Shown here: positions 45,982 to 58,501 of the stretch, one piece after another
How positions within the stretch are numbered: position 1 is the first letter of the stretch
Layout: the number at the start of each line of letters is the position of its first letter
Source: Vitellaria paradoxa
Lineage: Eukaryota; Streptophyta; Magnoliopsida; Ericales; Sapotaceae
Reading direction: 5' to 3'
Assembly: GCA_019916065.1 (NCBI GenBank)
Contig: CM034236.1
Span: 28,362,457 to 28,426,456 of the forward strand
DNA: 64,000 nucleotides
Notes under the pieces: model-generated
Told to the model about the DNA's origin: nothing
Databases searched by the model: none
What the model saw: the letters and a program-made list of their open reading frames with translations, nothing else
Program-made: the position numbers and the translations under genes

Positions 45982-48900
45982 TAGGTTTTCAAACAAGTAA
46001 GGATCAACCTACCCTTATTAGATGCCATTAAACAGGTTCCATCTTACTCCAAGTTTTTGAAAGACCTTTGCACTGTCGAGAGGAGGGTGAGTGTTAAGGA
46101 AAAAGCTTTCATGGCAGAACAAGTTAGTGCTATTATTCACTATAAGACCCCACCAAAGTATAATGACCCAGGGTGCCCTACCATAGCATGTGTCATAGGT
46201 GAGCACAAGGTGAAACAAGCCCTACTAGACTTAGGAGCTAGTGTCAACCTTCTCCCTTACACAGGTTATCAACAGTTGGGTTTAGGGGAACTTAATCCGA
46301 CTAGAGTGACTTTGCAATTAGCTGATAGGTCGGTTAAGATTCCTAGGGGCATTTTGGAGGATGTGCTCATTCAGGTTGATAAGTTTTGCTATCCCGTGGA
46401 CTTCATTGTTTTAGACACTCAGCCTACCCCTCAAGGTTCAGTTCCACCTGATCCTGTCATTTTAGGAAGACCTTTTCTAGCAACCACTAATGCGGTCATC
46501 AATTGTAGGAATGGTCTTATGAAAATCTCCTTTGGGAATTTGATAGCTGAGATGAACATCTTTAGAGTTGCTAAGCAACCCATGGAGGAAGAGAAGGATA
46601 TAAGAGAGGTGGATTTGATTCAGACAGTTACAGAGGAATATGTCGAGAGGGAGTTTGTTGGTGATCCTTTGGAAAAGGCATTGACATTAGGAGATGGAAA
46701 GGATTATAGGGATGAGGTTGATGATGAAGATGTCTTGGAGGTGTTGGATTGGTTAGATAGTGCATCCATCATGTCTATAGAGCAGTCTGACCAATCTATA
46801 GAAAACCTTGCCCCAACCATGGTCAACCCCGGATCCTCCATTGTCAAGCCACCCAAGCCTAATGTGAAACCTCTTCCTAGTGAGCTTAAATATGCATTTT
46901 TAGGAGAGGAAGAGTCATACCCAGTGGTTATATCTTCTCAGCTTACTAAGGACCAAGAAGAGAAGCTAGTAGAGATATTGAAAAGGCACAAGAAGGCACA
47001 ACTAGGTTGGACAATAGCAAACCTTCATGGGATTAGCCCACTCATTTGCACACACTCCATTTATCTAAAGGAGTGGGCTAAACCAGTGAGACAACCTCAG
47101 AGGAGGTTGAATCCTAACATGAAGAAGGTAGTTAAAGGAGAAGTCGTTAAGCTCCTAGATGCTGGGATTATATATCCCATTTCTGATTCTCAATGGGTGA
47201 GTCCTACCCAGGTTGTTCCAAAGAAGTCTGGAGTTACGGTTGTTAAGAATGAGAGCAATGAACTTATGCCCACTAGGATTCAGACAGGGTGGTGCATGTG
47301 CATTGACTATAGGAAGTTAAATACCGTGACTAGGAAAGACCATTTCCCCTTGCCCTTTATTGATCAGGTCTTAGAGAGGGTAGCTGGACAACCATTTTAT
47401 TGCTTTCTCGATGGGTATTCGGGTTATAACCAAATCGAGATTGCTCTTGAGGATCAAGAAAAGACGACATTCACATGCCCTTTTGGTACTTTTGCCTACC
47501 GGCACATGCCTTTTGGTTTGTGTAATGCGTCGGCCACATTTCAAATGTGCATGATAAGTATTTTTAGTGATTTTGTGGAGAAGTTTCTTGAGGTATTCAT
47601 GGATGATTTCACTGTGTATGGGAGTGATTTTGAGGCATGTTTGAGGAATCTAGAAAAAGTGCTAACAAGGTGTGAAGAGAAAAATCTAGTGTTGAATTGG
47701 GAGAAATGTCACTTCATGGTGACACAAGGTATTGTCCTAGGCCATGTTGTTTCTTCTAGGGGTATTGAAGTAGATAAGGCTAAGGTAAAAATCATTCAAA
47801 AGCTTCCAACCCCTAGGTGTGTGGAAGACATGAGATCATTTCTTGGCCATGCAGGGTTCTATAGGAGGTTCATTGCGTCCTTTGGTGCTATAGCCCGACC
47901 ATTGTGTAACCTTCTAGTTCATGATACACCTTTTGACTGGACCCTTGAGTGTTAGGCTGCATTTGAAAAGTTAAAGGGGTTACTCACCTCAACCCCTATC
48001 ATTCAGACACCTGACTAGACTTTGCCTTTCGAATTGATGTGTAATGCCAGTGATTACGCCATAGGTGCAGTCTTGGGCCAAAGGAAAGATAAAAGACCTT
48101 ATGTACTATACTATGCTAGCAAGTCCCTTAGTGACACCCAAAAGAATTACACCACAACTAAAAAGGAGTTATTGGCAGTAGTATATGCACTAGATAAGTT
48201 TAGGTCTTATTTGATTGGCTCACATGTCATAGTCTACACAGATCATGCTGCCCTTAAATACCTCATCACCAAACAAGACTCCAAGCCTAGGCTGATTAGA
48301 TGGATTCTATTGCTTCAGGAGTTTGATTTAAAGATTAGGGATAAACGGGGGGTAGAAAATGTGGTAGCGGATCATCTTTCTAGACTTCCTCAATAGGACT
48401 TGATAGCTTATGACCCTCCCATTAATGAGACCTTTCCAGATGAGGATTTACTTCTTGTGTCTACCATTGAGTCTTCTCAGGTTCCTTGGTATGCTAACAT
48501 AGCAAATTATTTGGCTTCAGGCATGATACCCTCTCATTGGACTTTACTGGATAGGAAGAAATTCTTTAGGAATGTGAAATTTTTTTTCTGGGATGAGCCT
48601 TATCTTTTCAAGTACTGTCCAGACCAAGTCATTAGGAGGTGTATTCCTGATAGTGAGTTTCAGAGTGTGATGAAATTTTGTCATACCTTGGCATGTGGTG
48701 GACACTTTTCAGCCAAAAAGACTGTGGCTAAGATCTTACAATGTGGATTGTACTGGCCCACCATGTTTAAGGATGTTCATACATTTTGTCTTGCGTGTGA
48801 TAGATGTCAGAGGCTTGGAGGCCTAACTAGGAGAAATATGATGCCTTTGCACCCCATATATGTTTTGGATATCTTTGATTGTTAGGGAATGGATTTTATG

Positions 48901-49749
48901 GGGCCATTTTTGAATTCCTTTGGATATGAATATATTTTGGTGGCCGTGGATTATGTGTCTAAGTGGGTAGAGGCCATTCCCACTAGAACAAATGACCATC
49001 GGGTAGTGATCAAATTTTTAAAGGAAAATGTGTTTTCTAGATTTGGCATGCCAAAGGCAATGATTAGTGACAGAGGGACACATTTTTGCAATAGACCCGT
49101 AGGTTTGTTAATGAGAAAATATGGGGTAGTTCACAAGGTGGGAACAGCCTATCATCCCCAAACAAGTGGTCAAGCTGAATTAGCCAATAGGGAGATAAAG
49201 AGGATAATTGAGAAAATAGTGAACCCAACTAGGAAGGATTGGTCTTTGAGGTTAACCGATGCATTATGGGCATATAGAACAGCATATAAGACCATTTTGG
49301 GTATGTCTCCCTATAGGTTGGTTTATGGGAAGGCTTGTCACTTGCCTGTGGAGATGGAGCACAAGGCATACTGGGCCATAAGATAATTCAATGAGAACAT
49401 AGATGAGTCAAGCATTCAAAGGAAGTTACAATTGAATGAATTGGAGGAAATTAGGTATGATGCTTATGAGAACTCAAAGGCCTCCAAGATCACCATGAAG
49501 AGGTTGCATGATTTGAAAATTTTGCAAAAAGAATTGCATGTAGGCCAGAAAGTCCTTTTGTATGACTCTAGGTTGCATCTTTTTCCTAGAAAGTTGAAGT
49601 CAAGATGGATTGGACCTTACATTATCAAGTCTATGAATGAATTTGGGGCATTTGAGATTGAAAACCTTGGAGATGGGCAAGTTTTGCAAGTGAATGGCCA
49701 TCGGTTGAAACCATATCTTGAAAATTTTGTGGCCGAGGTGGAATCTTAG
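45982..49749 (+). pseudogene. Athila pol: protease, reverse transcriptase, RNase H, integrase; disabled by stops
   Basis: It continues in the same frame as gag. The protease motif is LLDLGAS at about 46225, in the DLGAS form usual for Athila. Reverse transcriptase has CIDYRKLNTVTRKDHFPLPF, the catalytic FMDDF at 47597-47611 and LGHVVSSRGIEVD. RNase H has [14 protein letters not shown] and TDHAALKYL. Integrase has a zinc domain H-x-H-like with CLACDRC near 48795, then the core MDFMGPF, SDRGTHF and NREIKR (acidic triad present), followed by the C-terminal WIGPY segment. In-frame stops stand at 45982, 47953, 48016, 48394, 48883 (all TAG) and 49384 (TAA); no frameshift is seen. The frame ends at 49747-49749. 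All catalytic motifs are otherwise preserved. Confidence 0.95.
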
Positions 49750-51065
49750 GAGTTGGAGGACCCCCCTCCATTTGAATGATTGAAAATTTTTGAATCAATG
49801 AATAAAAGTAGATTAGGAGTAGTGTTTAGTTTTGCATTTAGTTTTCCTTTATTTCATTGAATTATCATTCATGATTTGGGTTTCCTTATTTGCTCTCCTA
49901 ACAATCTTTGTGAGCTTTGATGAATTTAGCTTAACAGTGTCATCCAAGTTGGGGGGCGAGCAAGGAAGGAGATTCAATTCAGATGATCTCATTTGTGTGC
50001 ATCAATTCAGGTATTTTTACCAAAGGTTTGATTGATTAAGGTAACTTCCTTCCCATATTCATCATGATTTGATTGCATATTTACACATTGGGGACAATGT
50101 TCAATTTAAGTGGGGAGGGAAGGTAACCATTTTCATGATTGTGATTAGTGTGTTGGATTGATGATGGCATAACATGTTATAACCTGAGCATGAATGTTTG
50201 AAAAAAAAAATCAGAAAATAAAAAAATTTTACAAATTTTGAAAATTTTTGGAAATTTTGCAAATTTTTGGTTAATTTTAGGAATTTGAGTCTTTTTAGTT
50301 AAATTCTTTTGGTAAATAATAGATTTAGAGAGTCTTAGTCTTGGTGACAATTCAATTCAGTTCTTATGAGCTAAGGCAAGAAGAGGTAGGATTCAGAGCT
50401 GAGCTAAACTGATATAGGATTTCTGATGTACATTGGTTCGAACCTATGTTTGAACAAAGGATTAAGAAGAGTTTGTTCGAACCAATGTTCAAACCAGTAG
50501 TTTGTTCGAACCCTTGTTCAAACCAAGCCAGTCAGGTTATTTTGTTCGAACCAACTGAGGAAAGCTAGTTTGTTCGAACCTTTGTTCGAACAATCGGGCA
50601 ATTTTAGGCAGCCTATAAATAGGACATTTCAGAATTTTGAGGGTTCATTTCTGCTTGGTTCTGACATGGGTACAAATAGAGGGGACTAATTGAAGGCTCT
50701 CGGTTACAATAGATTGTTCCATTTCAAGGGTGCTTTTAATCTGTACAACTTACCTTCAATCAACTTTGGGTGATTTTTCCTTCGATTAAGGGATATACAG
50801 GAGCTCAAAATTTTTTTGCATCAGTTGAGGTAGGGTTTCGGATATTGTTCACTTTCTGTCAAAATATTGAATTTGGGAATTTGTGAACTGTGCATTGTGG
50901 GGAGATATTTGGATGAATGTAAGAGTTGATTGGGTGTAAGAAGTTGGGGGTTGTGTTGTTTTATTGATAATTTCTATGCTTAGTGAAAAATTTGGGTAGC
51001 AGTGACAGTTGTGAACTGGTGCTAGGAAAAATTAATCTGATTTTTTTTTTTTTTTTTTTGGGAAT
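49750..51065 (+). other. Athila spacer between pol and ORF3
   Basis: Non-coding sequence. An A-rich block (50195-50280) is followed at 50430-50600 by a second cluster of TTCGAACC words like those of the LTR, then by a T-tract at 51037-51059 just before ORF3. The part at 50600-51000 resembles leader sequence and may be the start of a subgenomic or spliced ORF3 transcript (inference). Confidence 0.55.
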
Positions 51066-52436
51066 TTGACAATGAGTCAACCTCAAAATGTTTTTGAGAA
51101 AAAGAAAAAGGGAAAGGAAAGTAGCTCCCAACACAAAGAATTAGAGAAACTCACCCCTATCAAAAAAAGAGCCAAAACCCAATCTACAACTAGCCAATCT
51201 GAGACTCTACCTGAAACCAATGTATCAGTTGAGCCCCAACCTACTGACACTACCCCACCACTTGTACCTCGACCCACTGCCAATCCACCTATAGAACAGA
51301 TCCTAACCACTCCTGAGCATACCCCAATGACCCATCTAGAACCTCAATCAGAACCCACTACTAAAGCCATCATGAAAATGATTGAAGAGCTGAATGAGGA
51401 GTCTGAGAATGAGGGAGAAGAAGAAGATGCACCTTATAATGACTTCAAGTTCTCAAGTGGCCGAGCACAAAAAGATTTTGGGAAGTATTGGAGCAAGAGG
51501 CCAATAATAGTGGAGATGGGAATGAACCTAAGTCATTTTCAAACTGAGGAATTTAAGTTGAAACAGAACTTTGAAGTAAGAGGTTGGGGGAAATGGGCTC
51601 AATACAGTGGAGTGGCTGTGGTTCCCATTGTCCAAGAGTTTTATGCTAATGTCGTAGATACCAAGCATGTTGGGAAAGATTGCATTGTAACAAAGGTTCG
51701 AGGAATTCACTTTGAAATTTATCCTAAGGACATTAGGAAATTCTTTGGGTTGAAGGAGGAGAAACACCCTCAATTCCCATTTCCGGAGGAAGAGGCAATT
51801 GATAAAGACTCATTGGCCAAGATTTTGACTGGAAATCCCAATGCGGAATGGGGTCACAAGAAGAAGTTAGCCAAGAACAGGTTGACTCCAAAATTCAACT
51901 CCTTGCATTTCTTGGCATGTTCACAACTTAACCCGGTTTTAAATACCTCTGAATTGAGCTATGAGAGGGGCTTACTTTTGTATGCTATTGATGAGGGGAT
52001 GAAGGTGGAGTTGGGGCAGCTCATATGGGAGAACATGGCTGAAGCTTCAAAGATTAAAAAATGAGTCAGTGGACTACCATTTGCTGGGTTCATCACAAAG
52101 TATGTTTGTAAGAAGAAGGTTGTATTTGAGTTGTTAGAACAAGTGGCCAAGCCAGTGGGATCCATCACTGCTTCATCTAGGGAAAGAAGTGCAAGTCACA
52201 AAAAGAAGAAAGAAGGGATCACAACTGAGGTATTTATGGAGAAGATGCTAGAGAAGTGGGATGAAGTGAAGGTCAAGCTTGGAGAGATTAAGGGTGACCA
52301 GTACTTCATCAAGCAAGAACTTCAAAGCCAAGGGAAGAGGATTGCAGCCATTGAGGCTAAGCTGGAGATGCTTTTTCCTTCTACAACTGTTGGGGCTTCA
52401 TCAGTGCCATCCAAGGACCCTCCTCTTGATTCTTAG
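51066..52436 (+). pseudogene. Athila ORF3, Transposase_32-like putative plant transposon protein, one stop
   Basis: A separate frame downstream of pol, in the position sometimes called env-like in Athila elements. The N-terminal ~110 residues are Lys/Ser/Pro/Thr-rich and disordered. A globular region from about residue 130 to 330 shows the words FYANVVDTKH, VRGIHFEIYP, IRKFFGL and YERGLLLYAIDEG, which match the 'putative plant transposon protein' family. After a TGA at 52062-52064 the same frame continues to 52436 with a coiled-coil tail (MLEKWDEVKVKLGEIK..ELQSQGKRIAAIEAKLEML). I see no signal peptide or membrane segment, so an envelope role is not supported by the sequence. The function is unknown. 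Only one stop in 457 codons contrasts with twelve in gag-pol. Confidence 0.82.
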
Positions 52437-54094
52437 ATCATAGGAGCTAGTTTTGTTGTCACCAAATAGGAGTTGTAGTACTTTTTGACTTTAGTTAATT
52501 TTGTTGCTTTGTTGTAGGACTTTTTGACTTGTAGTAAGCCTGTGATGTAAGCACTGACATGTTTTTGTAACCAAAGGCTGAATATGAACTTTTTGTGAAA
52601 CTTGAAGTGGAATGAAAAGAAATGAAATGAAATGAAGTTTCTTTTTAGTTATTGACTAGATTCAGAGCATGTACATGGTTGATTAATGGTCATTCTTGAG
52701 AATTGCTTGTGATTTATCCTTTAAGTCTTAAATGTCAACATGGAGTTCATAGTTTCATCACTTTGGAAGTTGTGTGAAATTAAAATGTGCATTAAGGAAT
52801 TGTGTGAGTATGAACTCTTGGGACATAAGTTTGACTCAAGAAATGCATATATTCATTCTCTAATAAGTGGAGACTAGCCTTGTGAGATTTGAGCCTTTAG
52901 CTTTCTTTGTTGAGTGGTTGAAATTAATCTCACATGTTTTTCACATCTATATTCTTTTAGTAGCTCTAAATACTTGTTTTGAATCCATAAGCATGGGAAG
53001 CACACCAACTTGGCCCATGAACATTGGAATGGATGAGTCAACTCAATTGAACCCTTGGAAGTGAAGTAGGCCATCCTTGCATATGATTGAGCCTTATTGA
53101 CCTTTCCTTCTTAATTAATTCTCCTTAGGAGCCAAGTTGAGCCATGAATGCATGATTCTTTTGCAGCCTTGAACAATACCCTAACCATTGCAAAATATTG
53201 ACAACCTACCCAAGTGCCTTAGTAGTGTATAAGCTTAAAAGAGGTAGAGTGAGCCAAGGGTAGTGGTAGTTTTTGAGGAAATGGAGGTTAATGAGAAGGA
53301 AGAAAAGGGGGAAGAATAGTGACACAAGGATATGTTTTTCATTTAAAAAAAATATAATATGAAAAAAAAAAGAAGAAAAAAAAAAGAGAGTTTGTGGAGA
53401 ATTCACATTTTGGGAATTCAAAAAGAAAGAAGGAAAAAGGAAAAGAAGATTGGAGTAAGATTGAGAAAAGAGGGATAGAATTACACAACTACGGCACATT
53501 TTGGAATACCCCTTCCCTTCCTTGGTCCCATATTTAACCCCTTAGCCCCATTACAACCCAATAAAGACCTAATGGATCTAAGGTGTCAAGTGAGTTGAAT
53601 TTGAAGTTCTCAATGTAAAATAGTTCAAGATTTTCATTGCTATGGATTATTCCTTTCATAGAGCTACACCAAGTCCAATATTCATTGAATTTTATCGTTT
53701 TTGACTTAAGGAAGGTTCTTACTAGAATTTGCTTTACACTTACTCTTATGAAAGAATCTTCCAAGAGTGTCTTACCCAATTCTCATTTTATTGAAGAGAG
53801 TATGCCCTGTGAGGATTGAAGTCAAGACTTGAGAGAATTTTTGTACATCATTGAGTTAGATTTATGTTCTAGTGAGGAATTATGAGCATGATGAATTGAT
53901 TTATGTTTTAAGACCATACAATGAATAGAGTGTTGTTCCTACGAAGTTCCATGTTAACTTTTAATTGTCTTGGGGAGTTGAACTTGAAAATTCAAAAGAA
54001 TTTGCATTAAGATGTCATGTACAACTTTAAATTAGGTTAAAGACTGAGAAGTGACTTCTTGTTGAGCTAATTTGCTAGGGCCTAGCAAAACTCA
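52437..54094 (+). other. Athila 3' untranslated spacer
   Basis: About 1.7 kb without coding sequence between ORF3 and the polypurine tract. An A/G-rich block lies at 53280-53470. Long 3' spacers are usual in Athila elements. Confidence 0.7.
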
Positions 54095-54106
54095 AGTTGG
54101 GGGGTG
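54095..54106 (+). other. Athila polypurine tract
   Basis: AGTTGGGGGGTG directly precedes the TG of the 3' LTR. This is the expected plus-strand primer position, although it contains pyrimidine interruptions. Confidence 0.75.
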
Positions 54107-55803
54107 TGATTGTACTATAAAAAGTACAATCATTAACCTTAATTTGTGGATTGTTGGGTGGATTTATATCTTAAAAAGATGATAAATTGTTTTTAAATGC
54201 ATTCATGAGGCTTTCTTGTGATTTGCAGGTGTTTGGGACTAAAATGGATGAAGTTGGGCTAAATTGGATGAAATCAAGAAGTTGGTTCGAACACATGTTT
54301 GAACCAACTGTTGTTCAAACCAATGTTCTAACCACAGAAGACAAACCAGAGAAGGATGCAGTAGAATTTGGCTAAGTGTTGGAAAAAGTGGTTCAAAACC
54401 AACTTTCAAACCATAGGTTGTTTGAACCTTGGTTAGAACAATAGAAGCCAAGTGCAGACCAACAAGTGCTGAATTTGACTAAGACAAAGTGGTTTGAACC
54501 TTGGTTCGATCAACAGAAGGGTGAAAAGCTTCAAAGCTCAAAATTTTTCTAAGTCTGAAAATTTGGTTCGAACCTTGGTTCGAACCAACCCTTGTTCAAA
54601 CATTGGTTCAAGCAACAGAAGCTGTGCAAGGTTCAACTGAAAGAAAATCTTCCAAGTCCCTGACTTTGGTTCGAACCCTTGTTCGAACCAACCTTGGTTC
54701 AAACACTGGTTAGAACAACAGAGGCTGTGCAAGGTCCAACTGGAGTGAAATTTGTCTAAGTCCCAAAAATTGGTTCGAACCTTTGTTCGAACCAATCAGT
54801 CTGTTTGAACATTTGATCGAACCAACCTACAATTTGAGGATCCTGAAATTTAGCTTTTGAGAAATGGGCAATTATGTACTTTCACATGTTATATTTCATA
54901 TGTATATGTACGAAGGAGGTCGTTTAAGAGAGATACAGATTCATTCCTTTCAATTAAGCTTTCCTTATATAAAGAGAGAGTTGTAGAGAGTGAAAGTGAT
55001 TCCATTTTCATTTCTTTGAATTTTTGTATCAGAATTTCAGTTCTATGAATGGATTTACTTCATTTTCTATTGTTTTATTCTTTTATGATGTTTGAGTAGA
55101 CTTTTCTCTTGGATTCAAGGCAAGTCTCGTAGTTGATTTGCAAGAATTTCAAGGTAATGGGCTTAATGTTGAAATCTATTGTGTTGAAGGAACAATCTAT
55201 TTTTTATTTGAATTGATTATTGATTTGTAAGTTGAGATTTCAATTGAACTCCAATTTTGTATGGTTTATGGCCTTTACTTACAGATTTCTACATAGAATT
55301 ATCATGCCTTTCTTTTAGATTTGTATGGCAATTGCTATTCCTAGGATTTGTATGTAAGATCTATGAACTATGCCTATTAGGTGTTTGATTTGAATTCTCA
55401 ATAGATTTTTGTTCTTAATTTCTTATTCAAATCAGATTTGGATTGTCCTAAGTGGTCTTATATATCGAGTATCTTCTGATCTACCCTTTTTAGGTGTAGT
55501 TTGAGTAATTGATTCCTTGAAATTTATTGTCAATCACTATGAGCTTGTTTTGGATCCAAGGTTTTCTTAAATTTGTTTCTAAAAACATTTTATCCAAACA
55601 ACCATTTCTAAAACCAAATTGAATCTCTATCATTCATTGTGGGGTTAAAAATTTGTCTAAAATCTTTTCCAAGAATCGTTTGTTCACTAATTTTTACTAA
55701 GGCTTTTTGTGGACACGATCCGATTCTCACCGGTTATTGTGCTTCAATAGACACCCTACACTTGGGGTCGAGCCAATATTAATACATTGGAATCGAGCAA
55801 GCA
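54107..55803 (+). repeat. Athila 3' LTR
   Basis: 1,697 bp, collinear with the 5' LTR apart from the nested LINE and a 28-bp unit absent here (relative to about 42661-42690). It begins with the same terminal inverted 10-bp repeat and ends GCAAGCA, followed by the duplication TGAGT. Confidence 0.96.
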
Positions 55804-57049
55804 TGAGTAAATGGGTTGAGTTTGAGTTATTGTTTACTAAAAGTGGATGCACACATTTTATATATATAAGAAAAATACTCATTATTCTTTTCTTTATTTT
55901 GTTCTTATTCTTTTAGATTTTTTCTAAGTTGTCAAAAAGAATTAATTAAATTAAAATTAAAAAGAATGAAACATCTATTGAAATAATAAATAGTCGCATT
56001 TAAGTTAATAATTAGAAATTAAGGAATATTTTAAAAAGATAAACAAAAGTAGTAGGATGTTAAGGAACGTATGAGGAAAATAAAAATTTCAAAAGTAAAA
56101 TTACTTAAATATTTGTATAATTTTAAAAATTAATTATACACCTAGCTTTAAGTTGTGGGTGGTTATTAGTTGTTAAAGGGTATAAATGAAAAAAAAAATT
56201 AAAAAGTTTCACCAGATAATTGACTTTACCAAATTTATGATTTCACAGATGCCCCTATTCTTTCCTCATTATAATAGTATAAATGAGTAGACCCATATAT
56301 GAACCACCCAAATCTAACCTATCTGAATGTGCTTAAATGGAGTTGATATGTTTAACCCACAACCCATTTTAACTCGATCTAAATCCATCTGTTTGTCACC
56401 CCTACTTATTTCACAACATCACTATAAATAATTAATCTTCCTGAAAATCTCAATTCATAGGATAGCATCCCATCCAAAAGGTCGGTAGGATGAAGCAACT
56501 AAAAATACAATGGATTTTTATGTTTCTGCTGCAATTGTGCAGATTCAAGGAGCATGTCTTCCATGATCTTCTACTTATTATGTTGCAACGCATGCATCCA
56601 TATATGGGTGTTATCATATTCATCGTACAAAATATCAACATACCTATAGAACCACATTCACATTAGCAGACACAAAGCATATACAAAAAGGAACGTGTAT
56701 AAGATTTTTGCGTTCTCTATATCTGTAGGCCAATGTTGTGATGCATTTGCAATTTTTTTTTTTGTAAGTATGTGCAAACATTTGCATATAGCAACATCCC
56801 AATCCTCCAAAAAACTACAATCAGTTTATCCAATTTGTTGCTGTATTTTTTACACAATTGAATCAGTACTCATGCCAAACGAGAAACAACCATGAGTATC
56901 CAAATGGAGAACACAACACAAACTACTACACATTATATTACAGAAAAATGTGAAACTTTATTGACAAACATTAAGCTGGCTAACTATGGTATTTAGTCGT
57001 CATGGTTTAGACTTTTCCTGTTGGTTTTTATAGCATAGGGTTGAGAAAA
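55804..57049. other. Intergenic DNA between Athila and copia-2
   Basis: Mostly AT-rich. A minus-strand stretch at 56455-56640 reads as a plausible exon (YVDILYDEYDNTHIWMHAL, then a Gln/Leu-rich segment) preceded by an AG acceptor, but it contains a stop and I do not recognise the protein. A possible LINE tail insertion lies at 56744-56786. Confidence 0.4.
56744..56786 (-). mobile_element. Possible third LINE tail-only insertion
   Basis: CATTTGCA occurs at 56744-56751 and 56779-56786. Between them the minus strand reads CATACTTAC followed by poly(A), close to the LINE 3' tail (ATACTTACTTACC). The duplication is only 8 bp and the tail is imperfect, so this case is weaker than those at 29187 and 38571. 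Confidence 0.4.
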
Positions 57050-58487
57050 ATACCTCGAATGGAAGGATGAACTCTTTAAAATTTCCTTGATGCACAGCAA
57101 AAGCACCTTGTTATCAGCGATTCAGCCTTCGAGAGCTATTCTCAAATTATCTCTCTAGATGGATATGTGTGGTCACCTTTTTTTCAGATCACCTAACTAA
57201 TTGATATATAAAAGATATTTATAAAAAGTGAGGTACAGAGTTTGTGTCACAAAATATCTCTAACTTTAGAGATTATCTCTTATCCACTCTCACACATATC
57301 TTATCTATATATATTATCTTAATATATATTTAGAAGATATGGTATCTTGAGAAAATCTCTCAATCATATCATCTTATCTAAATATATATATTAATTATCT
57401 ATAATTTATTTAATAAATAAATTATAAATAATTAGCCAACTGGACCTGACCCATCAAAATAAAATTGAGCTAGCTTGGGGACTAAAGGCCCATGGATTCC
57501 TAGCTCCAACTTAAAAGATATTTGGGCCTTGTCATCTCATGACAACCTATTATCTTTTAAATTAAACTAGGGCTATTCCACTAAAAATCTTGAGCTGCAC
57601 TCTAGTAGTCTATGTTGAAATTCATTTAATTAAAACAACTTTTAATAAAATGAATTTTGGTCTTAGACCAATAATATCCACTTAATTAACCCTCCATTAT
57701 AAGCTCGTAATTAAGTTAAGCTAAATGTTGAGCCCCTTAATTACATATTTAGCCCTAAGTCACTATTTATCTATATTTTGATCATTCTCAATATTTCCAT
57801 ATTTGTAAACAATTTACAAATAAATATTGTTATTCAATAAACAATTTATTGAATAAACTGCGACCACAGATTTAATGATCAAAAAGATAAATAGCTTAGA
57901 TGAGCGTATCAGAATGGATTCCATCTTGTAAGTATATGTTCCCATGATTCATAAAATTAAATCTCCAAGTTATCAAGATTTTGACCATTAATAAGATCTC
58001 ACTCCGTGATAACTCAAATAGACTTAATTTATGAATGTGAGTCCATTACAAACTCAGGATTAAGGTTTATTAAGTTTATTAAAGCTTATGTAAATTATGA
58101 TTAAAGACATTTATTAACCAAATCATAATTTACAATAGTCCATTCAATATGTCTATCTCATATACATACTAACTTTCCTACTCAAAGTCACCACTTTAGT
58201 GATCAAGATAAATCACCCAATTAAGAAGTAGAAAAGTTACAGCTTTAACATAATGAAATGCCCATTTCATTAATAGCCGTGAATTTACTTTTATTTATAA
58301 AACTTGTGATTTAATTCTTTCTATATTGGCATCTTATGCCCAATACTTAAATCACTTACTTTATAAATAAGGGGCAATAGTGTATGCTTAAATAAATAAA
58401 TGTTTTATCTTATCCAGAAAAATAAATCAAATGAAATGTCATTACAAAACATGCTTTCAAGGGCACCAAAGGAAAATAAATCTAACA
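57050..58487 (-). repeat. Copia-2 3' LTR (outer border approximate)
   Basis: The inner border is TGTTAGATTTATTTTCC on the minus strand, directly after the polypurine tract. The outer border near 57050 is a guess from where sequence character changes, because the second LTR is outside the window. The LTR contains ATAAG / TATCTTATC repeats around 57220-57420. Confidence 0.6.
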
Positions 58488-58497
58488 ATCTCCCACT
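58488..58497 (-). other. Copia-2 polypurine tract
   Basis: The minus strand reads AGTGGGAGAT immediately before TGTTAGA, the usual copia arrangement. Confidence 0.8.
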
Positions 58498-58501
58498 TAC
58501 C

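Larger units (their letters stand above)
40397..55803 (+). mobile_element. Athila-type Ty3/gypsy LTR retrotransposon, structurally complete
   Basis: Two LTRs (40397-43997 including a nested LINE, and 54107-55803) have TG..CA ends and are flanked by a perfect 5-bp duplication TGAGT. Inside lie a tRNA-Asp-type primer site, gag with zinc knuckle, then protease, reverse transcriptase, RNase H and integrase in gypsy order, then a separate third open frame, and a G-rich polypurine tract before the 3' LTR. The LINE accounts for 1.87 kb of the 15.4 kb. The LTRs remain very similar by eye (apart from a 28-bp gap), so insertion was fairly recent, yet gag-pol holds twelve in-frame stops. The element cannot move on its own as it stands. 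Confidence 0.96.

Noticed and set aside
51066..52436. Athila ORF3 as a viral envelope protein
   Set aside because: No signal peptide, membrane helix or cleavage site can be seen. The globular part matches the Transposase_32-like plant family instead.
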